Shown in pieces: positions 23,201 to 35,200 of a stretch of DNA of 64,000 nt. Positions within the stretch are counted from its first letter, which is position 1, and each line of letters starts with the position of its first letter. The notes under the pieces are model-generated. The model saw only the letters and a list, made by a program, of their open reading frames with translations, was not told the DNA's origin and ran no database searches. This stretch comes from Paroedura picta. Taxonomy: Eukaryota; Chordata; Lepidosauria; Squamata; Gekkonidae. The translations under genes and the position numbers were made by a program. The stretch is from NCBI RefSeq assembly GCF_049243985.1, contig NC_135372.1:73247818-73311817 (forward strand). The letters are read 5' to 3'.

Positions 23201-26200
23201 AATCTGTCACTATCTCCATTTCTTCCCCTTCTATTTGCCAGGAATTGAGAGGGCCGGATGCCATGATCTTTGTTTTCTTGATGTTGAGTTTCAAGCCAAC
23301 TTTGGCACTCTCCTCCTTCACCCGCATCAACAGGCTCTTTAGTTCCTCTTCACTTTCTGCCATTAGAGTGGTATCATCTGCATATCTGAGGTTGTTGATA
23401 TTTCTCCCTGCAATCTTGATCCCAATTTGTGACTCCTCTAATCCCGCATTTCTCATGATGTGCTCTGCATACAAGTTAAATAGGCAAGGCGACAGTATAC
23501 AGCCTTGCCGAACTCCTTTCTCAATTTTGAACCAGTCAGTGATTCCATGTTCAGTTCTCACTGTTGCTTCTTGACCTGCATATAAATTTCTCAAGAGACA
23601 AATAAGATGTTCTGGTATTCCCATCTCTTTAAGAACTTGCCACAATTTGTTGTGCTCCACACAATCAAAGGCTTTAGCATAGTCAATGAAGCAGAAGTAG
23701 ACGTTCTTCTGGTACTCCCTAGCTTTCTCCATGATCCAGCGTATGTTGGCAATTTGATCTCTAGTTCCTCTGCCTCTTCGAAATCCTGCCTGTACTTCTG
23801 GAAGTTCTCGGTCCACGTATTGCTGGAGCCTAGCTTGTAGGATTTTGAGCATAACTTTGCTAGCATGAGAAATTAGTGCGATGGTGCGGTAGTTTGAACA
23901 TTCTTTGGCATTGCCCTTCTTTGGGATTGGAATGTAAACTGACCTTTTCCAATCCTGTGGCCATTGTTGAGTTTTCCAAATTTGCTGGCATATTGAGTGT
24001 AGCACTTTTACTGCATCGTCCTTTAAGATTTTGAATAGTTCAACTGGAATGCTGTCACTACCACTAGCTTTATTGTTGCTCAGACTTCCTAAGGCCCATT
24101 TGACTTCACATTCCAGGATGTCTGGCTCCAGGTCAGTAACTACCCCATTGTGGTCATCAGGGATGTTAAGCTCGCTCTTGTATAGTTCTTCTGTATAATT
24201 TTGCCACCTTTGTTTGATCTCTTCTGCTTCTGTGAGGTCCCTACCATTTTGGTCCCTTATCATACCCATCTTTGCATGAAACGTTCTCTTCATATCTCCA
24301 ATTTTCTTGAAAAGATCTCTGGTCCTCCCCATTCTATTGTTTTCTTCTATTTGTTTGCACTGTTCATTTAAGAAGGCATTCTTATCTCTTCTAGCTTTTC
24401 TCTGGAATTCTGCATTCAATTGGGTGTATCTTTCTCTTTCTCCCTTGCCTTTCACTTCCCTTCTCTCCTTAGCTATTTGTAAAGCTTCCTCAGACAGCCA
24501 TTTTGATTTCTTGCATTTCTTTTTCTTTGGGATGGTTTTAGTTGCTACCTCTTGTACAATGTTGCGAACCTCCGTCCATAGTTCTTCAGGCACTCTGTCT
24601 ATCAGATCTAATTCCTTAAATCTATTTGTCACCTCCACTGTGTATTTGTCAGGGATATGATTTAGTTCATACCTGAGTGGCCTAGTGCTTTTCCCTACTT
24701 TCTTCAATTTAAGCCTAAATTTTGCAACAAGAAGCTCATGATCTGAACCACAATCAGCTCCTGGTCTTGTTTTTATTGACTGGATAGAACTTTTCCATCT
24801 TTGGCTGCAGAGCACATAGTCAATCTGATTTCTGTGTTGACCGTCTGGTGATGTCCATGTGTAGAGTCGTCTCTTGGGTTGCTGGAAAAGAGTGTTTGCT
24901 ATGACCATTGTATTCTCTTGACAAAATTCTACCAGCCTGTGCCCTGCTTCATTTTGTACTCCAAGGCCAAACTTGCCTGTTATCCCGGTTATCTTTTGGC
25001 TTCCTACTTTAGCATTCCAATCCCCCATGATGATAAGCACATCATTTTTGGGCGTTGCTTCTAGAAGGTGTTGTAGGGCTTCATAGAACTGATCAACTTC
25101 ATCCTCTTCAGCAGCAGTGGTTGGGGCGTAGACCTGGATCACTGTGATGTTGAATGGTTTGCCTTGGATTCGAACTGAGATCATTCTGTCATTTTGGGGA
25201 TTGTATCCCAAGACTGCTTTTCCTACTCTCTTATTGATTATGAAGGCTACTCCATTTCTTCTGCGAGATTCTTGTCCACAGTAGTATACCTGATGGTCAT
25301 CTGAATTAAATTCACCCATTCCTGTCCATTTTAGTTCACTGATTCCTAAAATGTCGATGTTCAGTCTTCTCATTTCTTGTTTAACCACGTCCAGCTTGCC
25401 TTGATTCATGGATCTGACGTTCCAGGTTCCTATGGAATAAAAATCTTTACAGCATCGGACTGTCTTTTCGCCACCAGTTACTTCCACAACTGAGCGTCCT
25501 TTCGGCTTTGGCCCAGCCGCTTCATTCATTCTGGCGCTACTCGTACTAGCCGTCTGCTCATCCCCAGTAGCATATTGGACACCTTCCGACCTGAGGGGCT
25601 CATCTTCCAGCGTCATATCGTTATGCCTATTGGAACTGTCCATAGAGTTTTCATGGCAAAGATACTGGAGTGGTTTGCCATTTCCTTCTCCAGTGGATCA
25701 CCTTTTGTCAGAGCTCTCAGCTATGACCTGTCCGTCTTGGGTGGCCCTGCACGGCATAGCTCATAGCTTCACTGAACTACGCAAGCCCCCTTGCCACAAC
25801 AAGGCAGCGATCCTTGAAGGGGGGTTCCTGATATACCATTCATCATTACATGAGAACAGGGAAACACATTTACTAGCTGTGATACATGCAAACAAAATAA
25901 AATTCCAGGTTTTTTAATCATGTGTACATGATGCTCTAGTCATGTGTACATGATGCTCGAGTACATGTTGCTCTAGTCACACAACATGGTGACCGCACAT
26001 ATTGAGGGTATCACATGTAGCATGTGCAGCACAATCTGCCCTTAGATGTGGCTGAATTGCCACACAATAACATGTGAGGAAAGTATTAGGAAATGGATAA
26101 TGTGCACCTTAAATTTATTTTCCATCTATTACTCTAGGGGCACTGTTTGTTACTTACAGACAAAATATCTGTACTCCTAAGTGAATCAATCAGATCTCCC

Positions 26201-29200
26201 TCTTTTCCCAGCTGTTTTTGGGAAAGAGGTAATAGAACAATAAAACTCCATGAGCATTAACAAATTCAAACTATTGCTGCGTGTCCCATGTCCCATGGTA
26301 TTTTCCTTGCCTTTATAATACATTTAAAACATGTATAACTTCTAACCTTGTAAAGGGTTCCAGTGAACCCAAAAGCACACAAACTATTATGTGGCTGTGT
26401 GTTCTTTATATATATATATATTACATAGGTTGCTATCAACTTGGCAGACTGCCCGCCCCAAAAGCTTACTTCTCTGCATGGGGTGAGCTGAGCCCAAAGA
26501 AAGCTTCAAAAAAATTTTATTTAGAACACAGTGTCTTCCACGCAGGTTTCCTGTTGCTGATGCAGCTTCAGATAAAACACAGCAGAAACGGGGCCTCCGC
26601 ATGGCAGGTTTCTCAGAAACTCCCCTGCCTCAAGCCCCCAGAAGTGGCCACCCCTTCCCTAAGTTGAGTTATAAAACAATATAAAACAATATAAAAATGA
26701 TACCGAATGTTTATTAAAGTGTACCAATATATTGTTAGGAACAAAGTAGAAACTGTACAGATCTAACTGTACATGAACAGACTAGGGTTGGCTGCTTCGG
26801 TGTCTGAAGCGGCCACTTGCACCCGTAGCAGCCAGTGTGTGTGTGGGGGGGAGGCGTGGGCGTCGATGTGCTGACTGGCACACACATGCAAGCGCAGAGC
26901 TCTGTGCCTACGTGTGTGTGCTGACCGGCGTGTCGACGCCCACACCTCCCCTCCCCTCCCCTCCCCTCTTGCAACATGGCACTGGCTGCTTCAGACGCCG
27001 AAGCGCCCAACCCTAGAACAGAACAAACGTGTTTTGACCCTCATGGGTCTTTCTCAGTGGTCAATATTATTATGCAATGCACTCCTATCTAAAACCTATT
27101 CTGAAGTTTAGCTGGGTAATCAAGGAAAATCTGTTTGGTGTAGACCCGACAAATACTTCTATAGTGTTTCTTTTTGGAGCCCACCTTCTAAGATATATAA
27201 TGTATAGGCCCACCACTCTCAGCTATTGTCATTCTGCATAGAGAGTGCATTACATGTGTGTTAGAAAGAAGCTTCTTAGATCTGACAGGGGCTTTTCGCA
27301 CGCCTTCAAAATCGCACAATGGTTGCCAATTGAAAACGCTATTGATTTGCCGTTATGCACAACGTCGTTGACAATCTGCCACACACCTGAAACCGATCCG
27401 CAAAAAGCGCTTCCTTGTAGCGCTTTCAGGGAAATCCCCAAAAGTGGATTCACCCTCCGGAAAGCGCTACACTCCTGCAACCAATCTGCAACACTAGCGA
27501 AAAAGACCTGTGCGTTAACATTGTTGCGGTTTCTACAAAGTCCCTCCCCCTGGCTCTCTCCTCTGATCTTCCGGCGAAGCGATCGCCATTTTTTTTTCTC
27601 AGAGCGAGCGGGGATAAACGCACCAGTGAGCCTCTTTCTGTTTAGAGGCTTCCCCGGCTTCAGTCCCTCCCCAGAGTCACTAAGCACAAACAACACTTTG
27701 GACACAAACAACAGAGAAGCCCGTTTGCTGATGTATTTCCCCTTTATTTTTTACACTTTTTTCGGCCGAAAATCGGGCCCGTGAGGGGGGGGGAATTTTT
27801 TTTTCACTCGGAGGAAGCGTGGCAACGATCAAACGACAGCTGAAACACACCGGCAGCTGGATGGGTCTCTCCGTTGCAACGAATCAACACAGATTCGTTG
27901 CAATGGGTGTGTGTTTTTTTTTTAACTTTCTTAAAGGGAAAGGGGCTGTTTGGGAGCATGCTAACGGCTGCCCATTGGCTGCTTGACGGCCAGGGGCGGG
28001 ATGAGCTTGGCAATAGCGCTTCCTTTCTAGCGATTTTTGCCGAGACCGGAAGCCTGTGGGAAACGCTACAAAACGTAACTGGATTCCACTACAAAGGCAG
28101 GTATGCATAATGACGAATTCCACTATTCTAAATGGCGATTTTTCATTCAGCAACCAATTTGCTACAAAGATCCCGGTGCGGAAAGCCCCACAGTATTGGT
28201 CAACATTGTAAATCATTGGCTGTTAGCCCAATGCCTAGCCAATGTGGGGATCCAGGATGTAGCTCTTAAATAACTCCAATTCTTTCTCCAAAGTTGGGGA
28301 CAGATGGTTATACTAGAGGAAAGAACCTTTCAATCGCAGGCTTTGATATATCGAGTCCTGCATGGAGCTATTCTCCCCCGAATGATATTTAACATATATA
28401 TGCATCCCCTTGCCCAGAGTTTCAGATTGGGTTGTTACCAGTACGCTGATCACACACAGCTATTCTTGTTGATGGACAGCCATCTATTCACAACTCCAGA
28501 CTCCTTAGCCAGGTGCCTGAAGGCTTTGGTAGATTAACTCAAGTGGAGTCAGCTGAAGTTGAATCCAGCTAAGATGGAAATCCTCTGGCTGGGTTGGCAT
28601 GCCACAGAGGAGGCAATGCAACTGCCAGCTCTTTACAGAGTCAAACTGACATATTTGATTGCAGTTAAGAGCCTGGGTGTGATTCTGGATATTTGCCTAT
28701 TCATGGAGGCCCATATTGACAATGTTGCTTGCTAGGCATTCTACCACCTCTGCCTGATACAACAACTTGCACCCTACCAGGCGACATCTGACCTAGACAC
28801 TGTGATCCATGCAATGGTCACCTTCAGACTAGACTAGACAAACTCACTTTATTCAGGGTTGCCCTTGAAGCTGCTTTGGAAACTTCAACTGGTCCAGAAT
28901 GTAACAGCTCTAGTCTTTACTGTGATCCAATGAAGAACACATATTCAGCCTGCGCTCTTTCAGTTGCACTGGCACCAGATTACAGACTGGTTCAGGCTCA
29001 AGGTTTTGGTGCTAACCTTTACAGCCCAAAGCAGTCTCTTCCAAGTATTTGAAAGGTTGTCACTTGGAGAAGGGCAGGATGCTGTTTCTGTTGGCTGCAG
29101 AGGAAAAGACGCGCAGTAATGGGTTTAAACTACAAGTACAACGATATAAGCTAGACATCAGGAAAAAGAATTCACAGTCAGAGTAGTTCAGCAGTGGAAT

Positions 29201-32200
29201 AGGCTGCTTAAGGAGGTGGTGAGCTCCCCCTCACTGGCAGTCTTCAAGCAAAGGTTGGATACACACTTTTCTTGGATGCTTTAGGATGCTTTGGGCTGAT
29301 CCTGTGTTGAGCAGGGGGTTGGACTAGATGGCCTGTATGGCCCCTTCCAACTCTATGATTCTGTGATTCCACTATGCACCCCACCAAAGAGTGCTACGAT
29401 CTAGTGACCAAAATTAGCCTATTACATGAGGCAGGAGAAAACACAGGACCTAGTCAATGCCTGACAGGCTACCTTAAGTGAGGTAGGTGACAAGCCAAAA
29501 TGGATAGCTGTTCTTACAAGTATACTCATTAGGGAATTCACTTAGATTTGCTATCAGAAGAATTACCCTAAAGCAATTCAATCCATATATTGTCTGTGTG
29601 TCCTTTTTCGGTCAGCAAATTACTGTTAATGTGACAAAAAATTGGATTTTACTGAAGGAATCCATCTACTTATTCAAAATACTGCTGGGCAATGAATTAT
29701 TCCTACTTATTTTGCTGTTTTGTATTTTTTAAGGGAAGCTGCAGACTTTAGATGGAGGCTTTGTTATCTTGAATCTAAGCCAAAAGCTAAAAGCACATCA
29801 TTTCACTGCAGAAGTTCAAAAAAGACCAGAAAGGATCTCATATGTGAGTCTTCCATTGCCAGTATTTCTTACTTCTATAAAACAATATGATCTCCTTCTA
29901 TAGCTTACACATTGTGTTTGTTTTCTGGACAAAGAAAATCCATACATTATTATACTCTGGTCTATTATCTGATCACATGAGGTGCCAAGATTATAGCGGA
30001 AGTCCCTATACATTTCACTGGAAAATCTGTGATTGGTTGCCTGACTTTTCATTTTATATTATGGGGGAGTATTGATCTGAGCAGAGAAAGGGTGCTTGAG
30101 ATAACTGACTGGTCTGGATCACTTTTATCGGGCCAGTCAGTTGTAAAGCTTTGTACTAGATGAGACATAATCTTCTGTTTAGCTTCCCAGTACTTGATTA
30201 TTAAACTCCTGGCAAAAGGTATACCTTGACAATAATTATAAATTCACTTCAGGTTTGGTACAAGAAGAAAATGTTAAAGAATCTTTATAACAATTTTCCT
30301 CTTATGCACCTCTATATACAATGCCTACAGGCATGACTAAGTTCAGAGACTATAAGAATAGCAATCCTTGTTTTGATAAAAACAGTTACAGAATGAGAGA
30401 ACACTGGATCAGTCCAGGCTTTTTTACTCATACTGAAATAGCCAGCAATAGCATCAATCTGGTTGAAATAATTCTTTGATTCCAATGTTCCATTAGTAGC
30501 CCTTTCATAATTGGGAAACAGCCTGGTGAGTGGAGCGTGTCTGGGCACAGAGAGTGTCCAGCTTCCATTTCCGGCTGGCCAGACACACTCTGTGGGCCAA
30601 TCAGGGCATGGCCAGCACAGTTGGCCACATCCTGATTGGGCCGGCACCTGGAGGGCCCACCCGCACACAGCAATGGTAGGTCTTCCTTGTATGCTGGAAA
30701 TGGAGGCTGGACACCTGCCCAATCGGGGTGTAGCCAGCTTTGGAGCACCCTGATGCTCCACGTGGCCAGCCGTGGCCGACAGGAGGAGCTGGTGGCGACG
30801 AGGAGCCAGTGGCCATGCCGGCGATGGGGTCCCCATGCCACAGAGGGCCAAGAGGAGGTTGCAGTGCCTCAGTGCCTCAGACAGCACCACCAGAGAGGAG
30901 GAGGCGGAGGCGGTGGAGAGGCCAGACAGGAGCCACTGGCGGCAGTGCATGGGAGGCAACAGCAGTGGTGGAAAGGAGGTGGCAGCAGAGAGGAGGCACT
31001 GCCACTAGCCAAGCCCTGACAGCCCCAAGGGCCGCACGTGCTCTCCCTGCTGCCTTCAGAGGGGTAGATGGCTGCAGGCCAGGAAGCTACTCGGTGCCTC
31101 GCTGGACCTGCATCCCCCACACACAACCTTTGGCCTGCTAGCGCCCGCTGAATTTCAGCCTGCAGTGGGCTTTGTGGCTAGTATTTATATATTTTCAAAA
31201 TCTTGCCTCATATCAAAATAATCTTTAAGTTAACCCGACTCTAACTGTTCACAGTCTCAGCTGGTTGTACAGTATCAACAGTAGGGTCCTGAACAGAGTT
31301 ACTCCCATCTAAGCCCACAGACATCATTGGCCTTGGAAGGTTTAACTCTGCTCTAAAATACCATGAAAGTTTACATCTACTCATATGGTCTTAGTGTGAA
31401 CTAAATTTGGGCAAGTCTCATCAGACAGCATTATCTCATGTTTACTACTTTAAATTTTGACAGAAATGTGTTGACTGAACATCATATACATTGAGAGTCA
31501 GTGTGGTGTAATGGCTAGTGTCAGACTAGGATCTGGCCAACCCAGATTCAAAGCCTGATTCTGCCATGGAAAATTGTTACCAGAATTGTTATAAGAGAAT
31601 ATATATATATATATAAGCTTTAAGTCCCACTATCTTGCTCTGTGTTTATTGATTTTATATGTCATATAACCTTTATATCCACATAGCTCTCTAAGTAAGT
31701 CCAACTACAAGAAGTTTGTGAGAAGTTTTATGATACTAGTTTTTATTTGGTTGTATTTTGTATAATTTTCATATAATTGCTCTGGAAATGGCATTGCCTC
31801 TTTACACATAGCATTTATATAACTTTGTAGAATCTTATTGACATGTGCAAATATTCCCATCTCAACAACCAGGATGAAAGCAAAATTTTGGGTCGCACAG
31901 ACTCTTCTCACCATCATTTACCTACAGCAGCCAGGAGACGTGATGGACAGCCAACAGTTCCTATGGGGAAAGGTTAGGGAAAATAAATAATACAAATTAA
32001 ATGAATATGATATCATTAATAATGGCAGCATGACAGTATTGATAGAATACTGTCTCTGATACATAGGTGAAAGAGCAGACCAAACCAGCAAGGAAGAGAT
32101 CAGCAATCAGGATGTTCAACAGGTGGAGAAAGACAATAAAGTTAGATTCAGTATCAATGGACACTTTTTACCATATGATCCAAATACAAGGTAATTAGTC

Positions 32201-35200
32201 AAACGGTGGAAATAATATTGCCTGTATTTATTCAAAAGGAAAACTAATCCACAATATGAACAGGTAGAACTGTGATGGGAAAAAAACAAAGAAAATATGT
32301 AAGTCTGTATTGATCGCACCGATACTGTGATCAGCAGAACTGCGACACCACTGATGAAAACCTGCAAGATTGCTGCAGTCTGGAAAACACCCGTGTTTTC
32401 GAGACAAGATGTTAGTGGCATGGGCTGACTCTTATCAGAAAGTACTAGCCAGTTACACTTCCTTGTGTTGGAGATGACAAGGGCCTAGTCCCCTGCAAAA
32501 ATTAACATTAAATTAACTTGCCTGTCTTTTAGATAAGGAGGATTTTTTCAAAAGGTTGTAAAGCTATTTCATGACTCAAGCTCATTTTTTAAAAGAACAA
32601 AATTACAGCTCCACCTACCTTTTAGGGAGGGGGGAAGGGATCAAAGAATCTGAAAGTGCACATTTTTTAAAAGTTCCTGTAAAAGATATCTTACTTCTAT
32701 GTAATTTTACCCATCCATCTCAAACAAGTGAACAGAAAAACTATATTAAGAGAGCAGGGGGATCCTGAGGGTCACAGACTGGGCTTCAATGCCCAACAGG
32801 CATGAAGAGGAAACCATGGTAAAAAATGGAGAGAAAATAGATTACTCTTGGCTGTGTGATCTCTCTGTTGCAAGGGCAATTTCATAACAAATTGCACAAG
32901 CAACCAGACAATCCCGGACACCCTGGAATAGAAGTGCTCAATGACAATATAGTGGACTGACAGAAGGGGTTAGGGGAATAAATAAAAATAAATTATATGG
33001 TGACAATTGATATTATGATCCTTTATTTAAATGCCAGACACCTGCTTTTTATTTGTTTTAAAGCAAAGACATTCCTCTGGAAGAAACTCTGATGCCTGAG
33101 GGAGAGGAGATTAAGATAAGTACTGTTGACTCCAAGGATAATGCTTTGAAAGAGAAGAAAAGCTTCATCCCCCTGAGCATGGAGGATGAAATTGAGAAAC
33201 CAAATGCTAAAATAATCCAAGTAGACTCATCAAAAGCTAAACCACCAACTCCAATGGTAATATTTTGTCTTCCCAGTCCCAACTTTCTTTATATGTTAGC
33301 AAAAGTTTTTATTGATATAATGCTCCATTCTCCATTTGAAACAAGTTGCACAAATATCTCTGTTTCTCATGAAGTGATATACTGGTCACAGTGTCTATAT
33401 GCCTTCTGACACTTTCTAAATCTGCATATATCTAACCTCATAGGGTGTGGCCATTTTCATAGGAATGTCATTGAAATACTGCACTATGCATTTCTGCATA
33501 ATTTACTCTGAGCCCTGTGGCAACTCAGGAACCGTACACCGAAAGCAATAGGAATTGACAGTTTCTCAGTGGTTTGGGGTCAGCAACTGTAGTTAATAAA
33601 GCTACAGAAAGAAGGATTTGGGAACATGATATAAATCATATCTGAAGCAATTGTCTTTAAGATGGGCAAAAGGACACTGAACAAATTATGCCAGTGACAT
33701 GTGATGCCACAAGAGAGAGGTTCTAGTGGTACTCTATAGGAATTCTCTTCATATATCATTTATTTATTTATATATATCAGCAACCCTATAGGGTTTTCAA
33801 GCAAGAGACTGATAGGAGTGGTTTGAGAGCCAGTTTGGTGTAGTGGTTAGGAGTGTGGACTTCTAATCTGGCAAGCCAGGTTTGATTCCACACTCCCCCA
33901 CATGCAGCCAGCTGGGTGACCTTGGGCTTGCCACGGCACTGATAAAACTGTTCTGACCGAGCAGTGATATCAGGGCTCTCTCAGCCTCACCCACCTCACG
34001 GGGTGTCTGATGTGGGGAGAGGAAAGGGAAGGCGACTGTAAGCTGCCTTGAGACTCCTTTGGTTAGAGAATAGTGGCATGTAAGAACCAACTCCAATTTA
34101 ATATTCAAGCAATGTTTTAAACTAACCTTGAATACTGATCCTTTCCAACTTGCCAGTTATGATAAAATACAATCACGGTATTCCATCCCAGATGATTTAT
34201 TAAGAGCACAAGTTGATGGGTCTAATCTGAGAGATTGGATCTTTAATACTGATGTCATACTGGATCGACAAACAATAATAAAATCTAACTTTTCTCCTTT
34301 GTTTAAACTATTCAAAACAGTCCATCTCAGATCAGACTATTTAGTAACCATTTCTGTACAAAAACTTTGAATGGCATTTGCTCATTTACGCTTTCAAGTT
34401 ATGCCATCAGCCCTACTCTCAGGCCGTTTTTCCGGTGTACCTTTTGCCCTTCGCCTATGTATTTATGGACAACCTGCTGTTGAAGACCTTTATCATTATG
34501 TTTTGGATTGTCCACTATACTTGGAGCCAAGAACCAAATATATTGAGAGATGTTTGAGTGGCCAGAACTTCCCTGCGACTTTGGACAAAACAGTCTTTTT
34601 ATTATCGGATACTAACCCCCTAATTAGTAATAATGTTTCACTATCTGCATTCGCAGCAAGGAAAATTCGAGCCAAATTTATGCCACCAGAGAGCTAGAAA
34701 CCTGAATTCTTATTGTCTTTTATTATCTATGGACTAATGCATGCATTGTTCTAATTCTTTTACTATTTTTATATCAACTGATCACATTGTAATGGCCTAT
34801 GGCTGGAAACAATAAAGTCTTATGTATGTATAGATTCTTGTGAGGCTTAAAATTTAATTTAAATCACATGAGAAAAATTAAAAACTTCAGATGACCCTAA
34901 AAGTTAATTTCTTCTTCTGACTTTAAAAGAAATTAAAACAGTTTTGTAGGCCCATATAAATATTGTGGGCCTTAAGTACTGTGCCTAATAGATAAGATCA
35001 TCCTTCAGTCAGGGCTCCTAAATAAACAGTTGTCTAAAAATATACTTAAAAATAAATAGGAAACAATTCTTTCCAATAACAGCAATAGCAAGACAATCAA
35101 AACAGAAGCAGATCCCTGAAATGGCAACATATAATTTTTCTAAATGAATACATAAACAGAATATCCAAAGGAACAGAAAAGAAAAACAATTTTCCATCTA

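Larger units (their letters stand above)
29844..33063 (+). other. C1orf141 intron region with an unresolved exon
   Basis: A phase 0 to phase 2 exon is needed somewhere here. A 20-base candidate at 30253-30272 (acceptor ttcacttcag, weak donor gttaaa) has the right phase but little else. The stretch also holds a GC-rich block ending in a Helitron-like 3' end (31181) and an old SINE head (31493-31590). I recognised nothing in 31600-33060 apart from a (TA)n run near 31600. Confidence 0.4.

Noticed and set aside
25918-25976. Direct repeats that might suggest a CRISPR-like array
   Set aside because: Head-to-tail tandem copies without spacers, in a vertebrate genome.
30312-30959. 215-codon minus-strand open frame
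   Set aside because: GC-rich block of a Helitron-like segment, overlapped by equally long frames on both strands; the residue pattern is compositional.
31926-31970. 45-base segment with AG before and GT after, a candidate C1orf141 exon
   Set aside because: It leaves in phase 0, so it does not repair the phase break, and the acceptor tract is poor.
33825-34096. tRNA-like A and B boxes suggesting a tRNA gene
   Set aside because: Repeated nine times with a CORE region and tail and no cloverleaf closure: SINEs.
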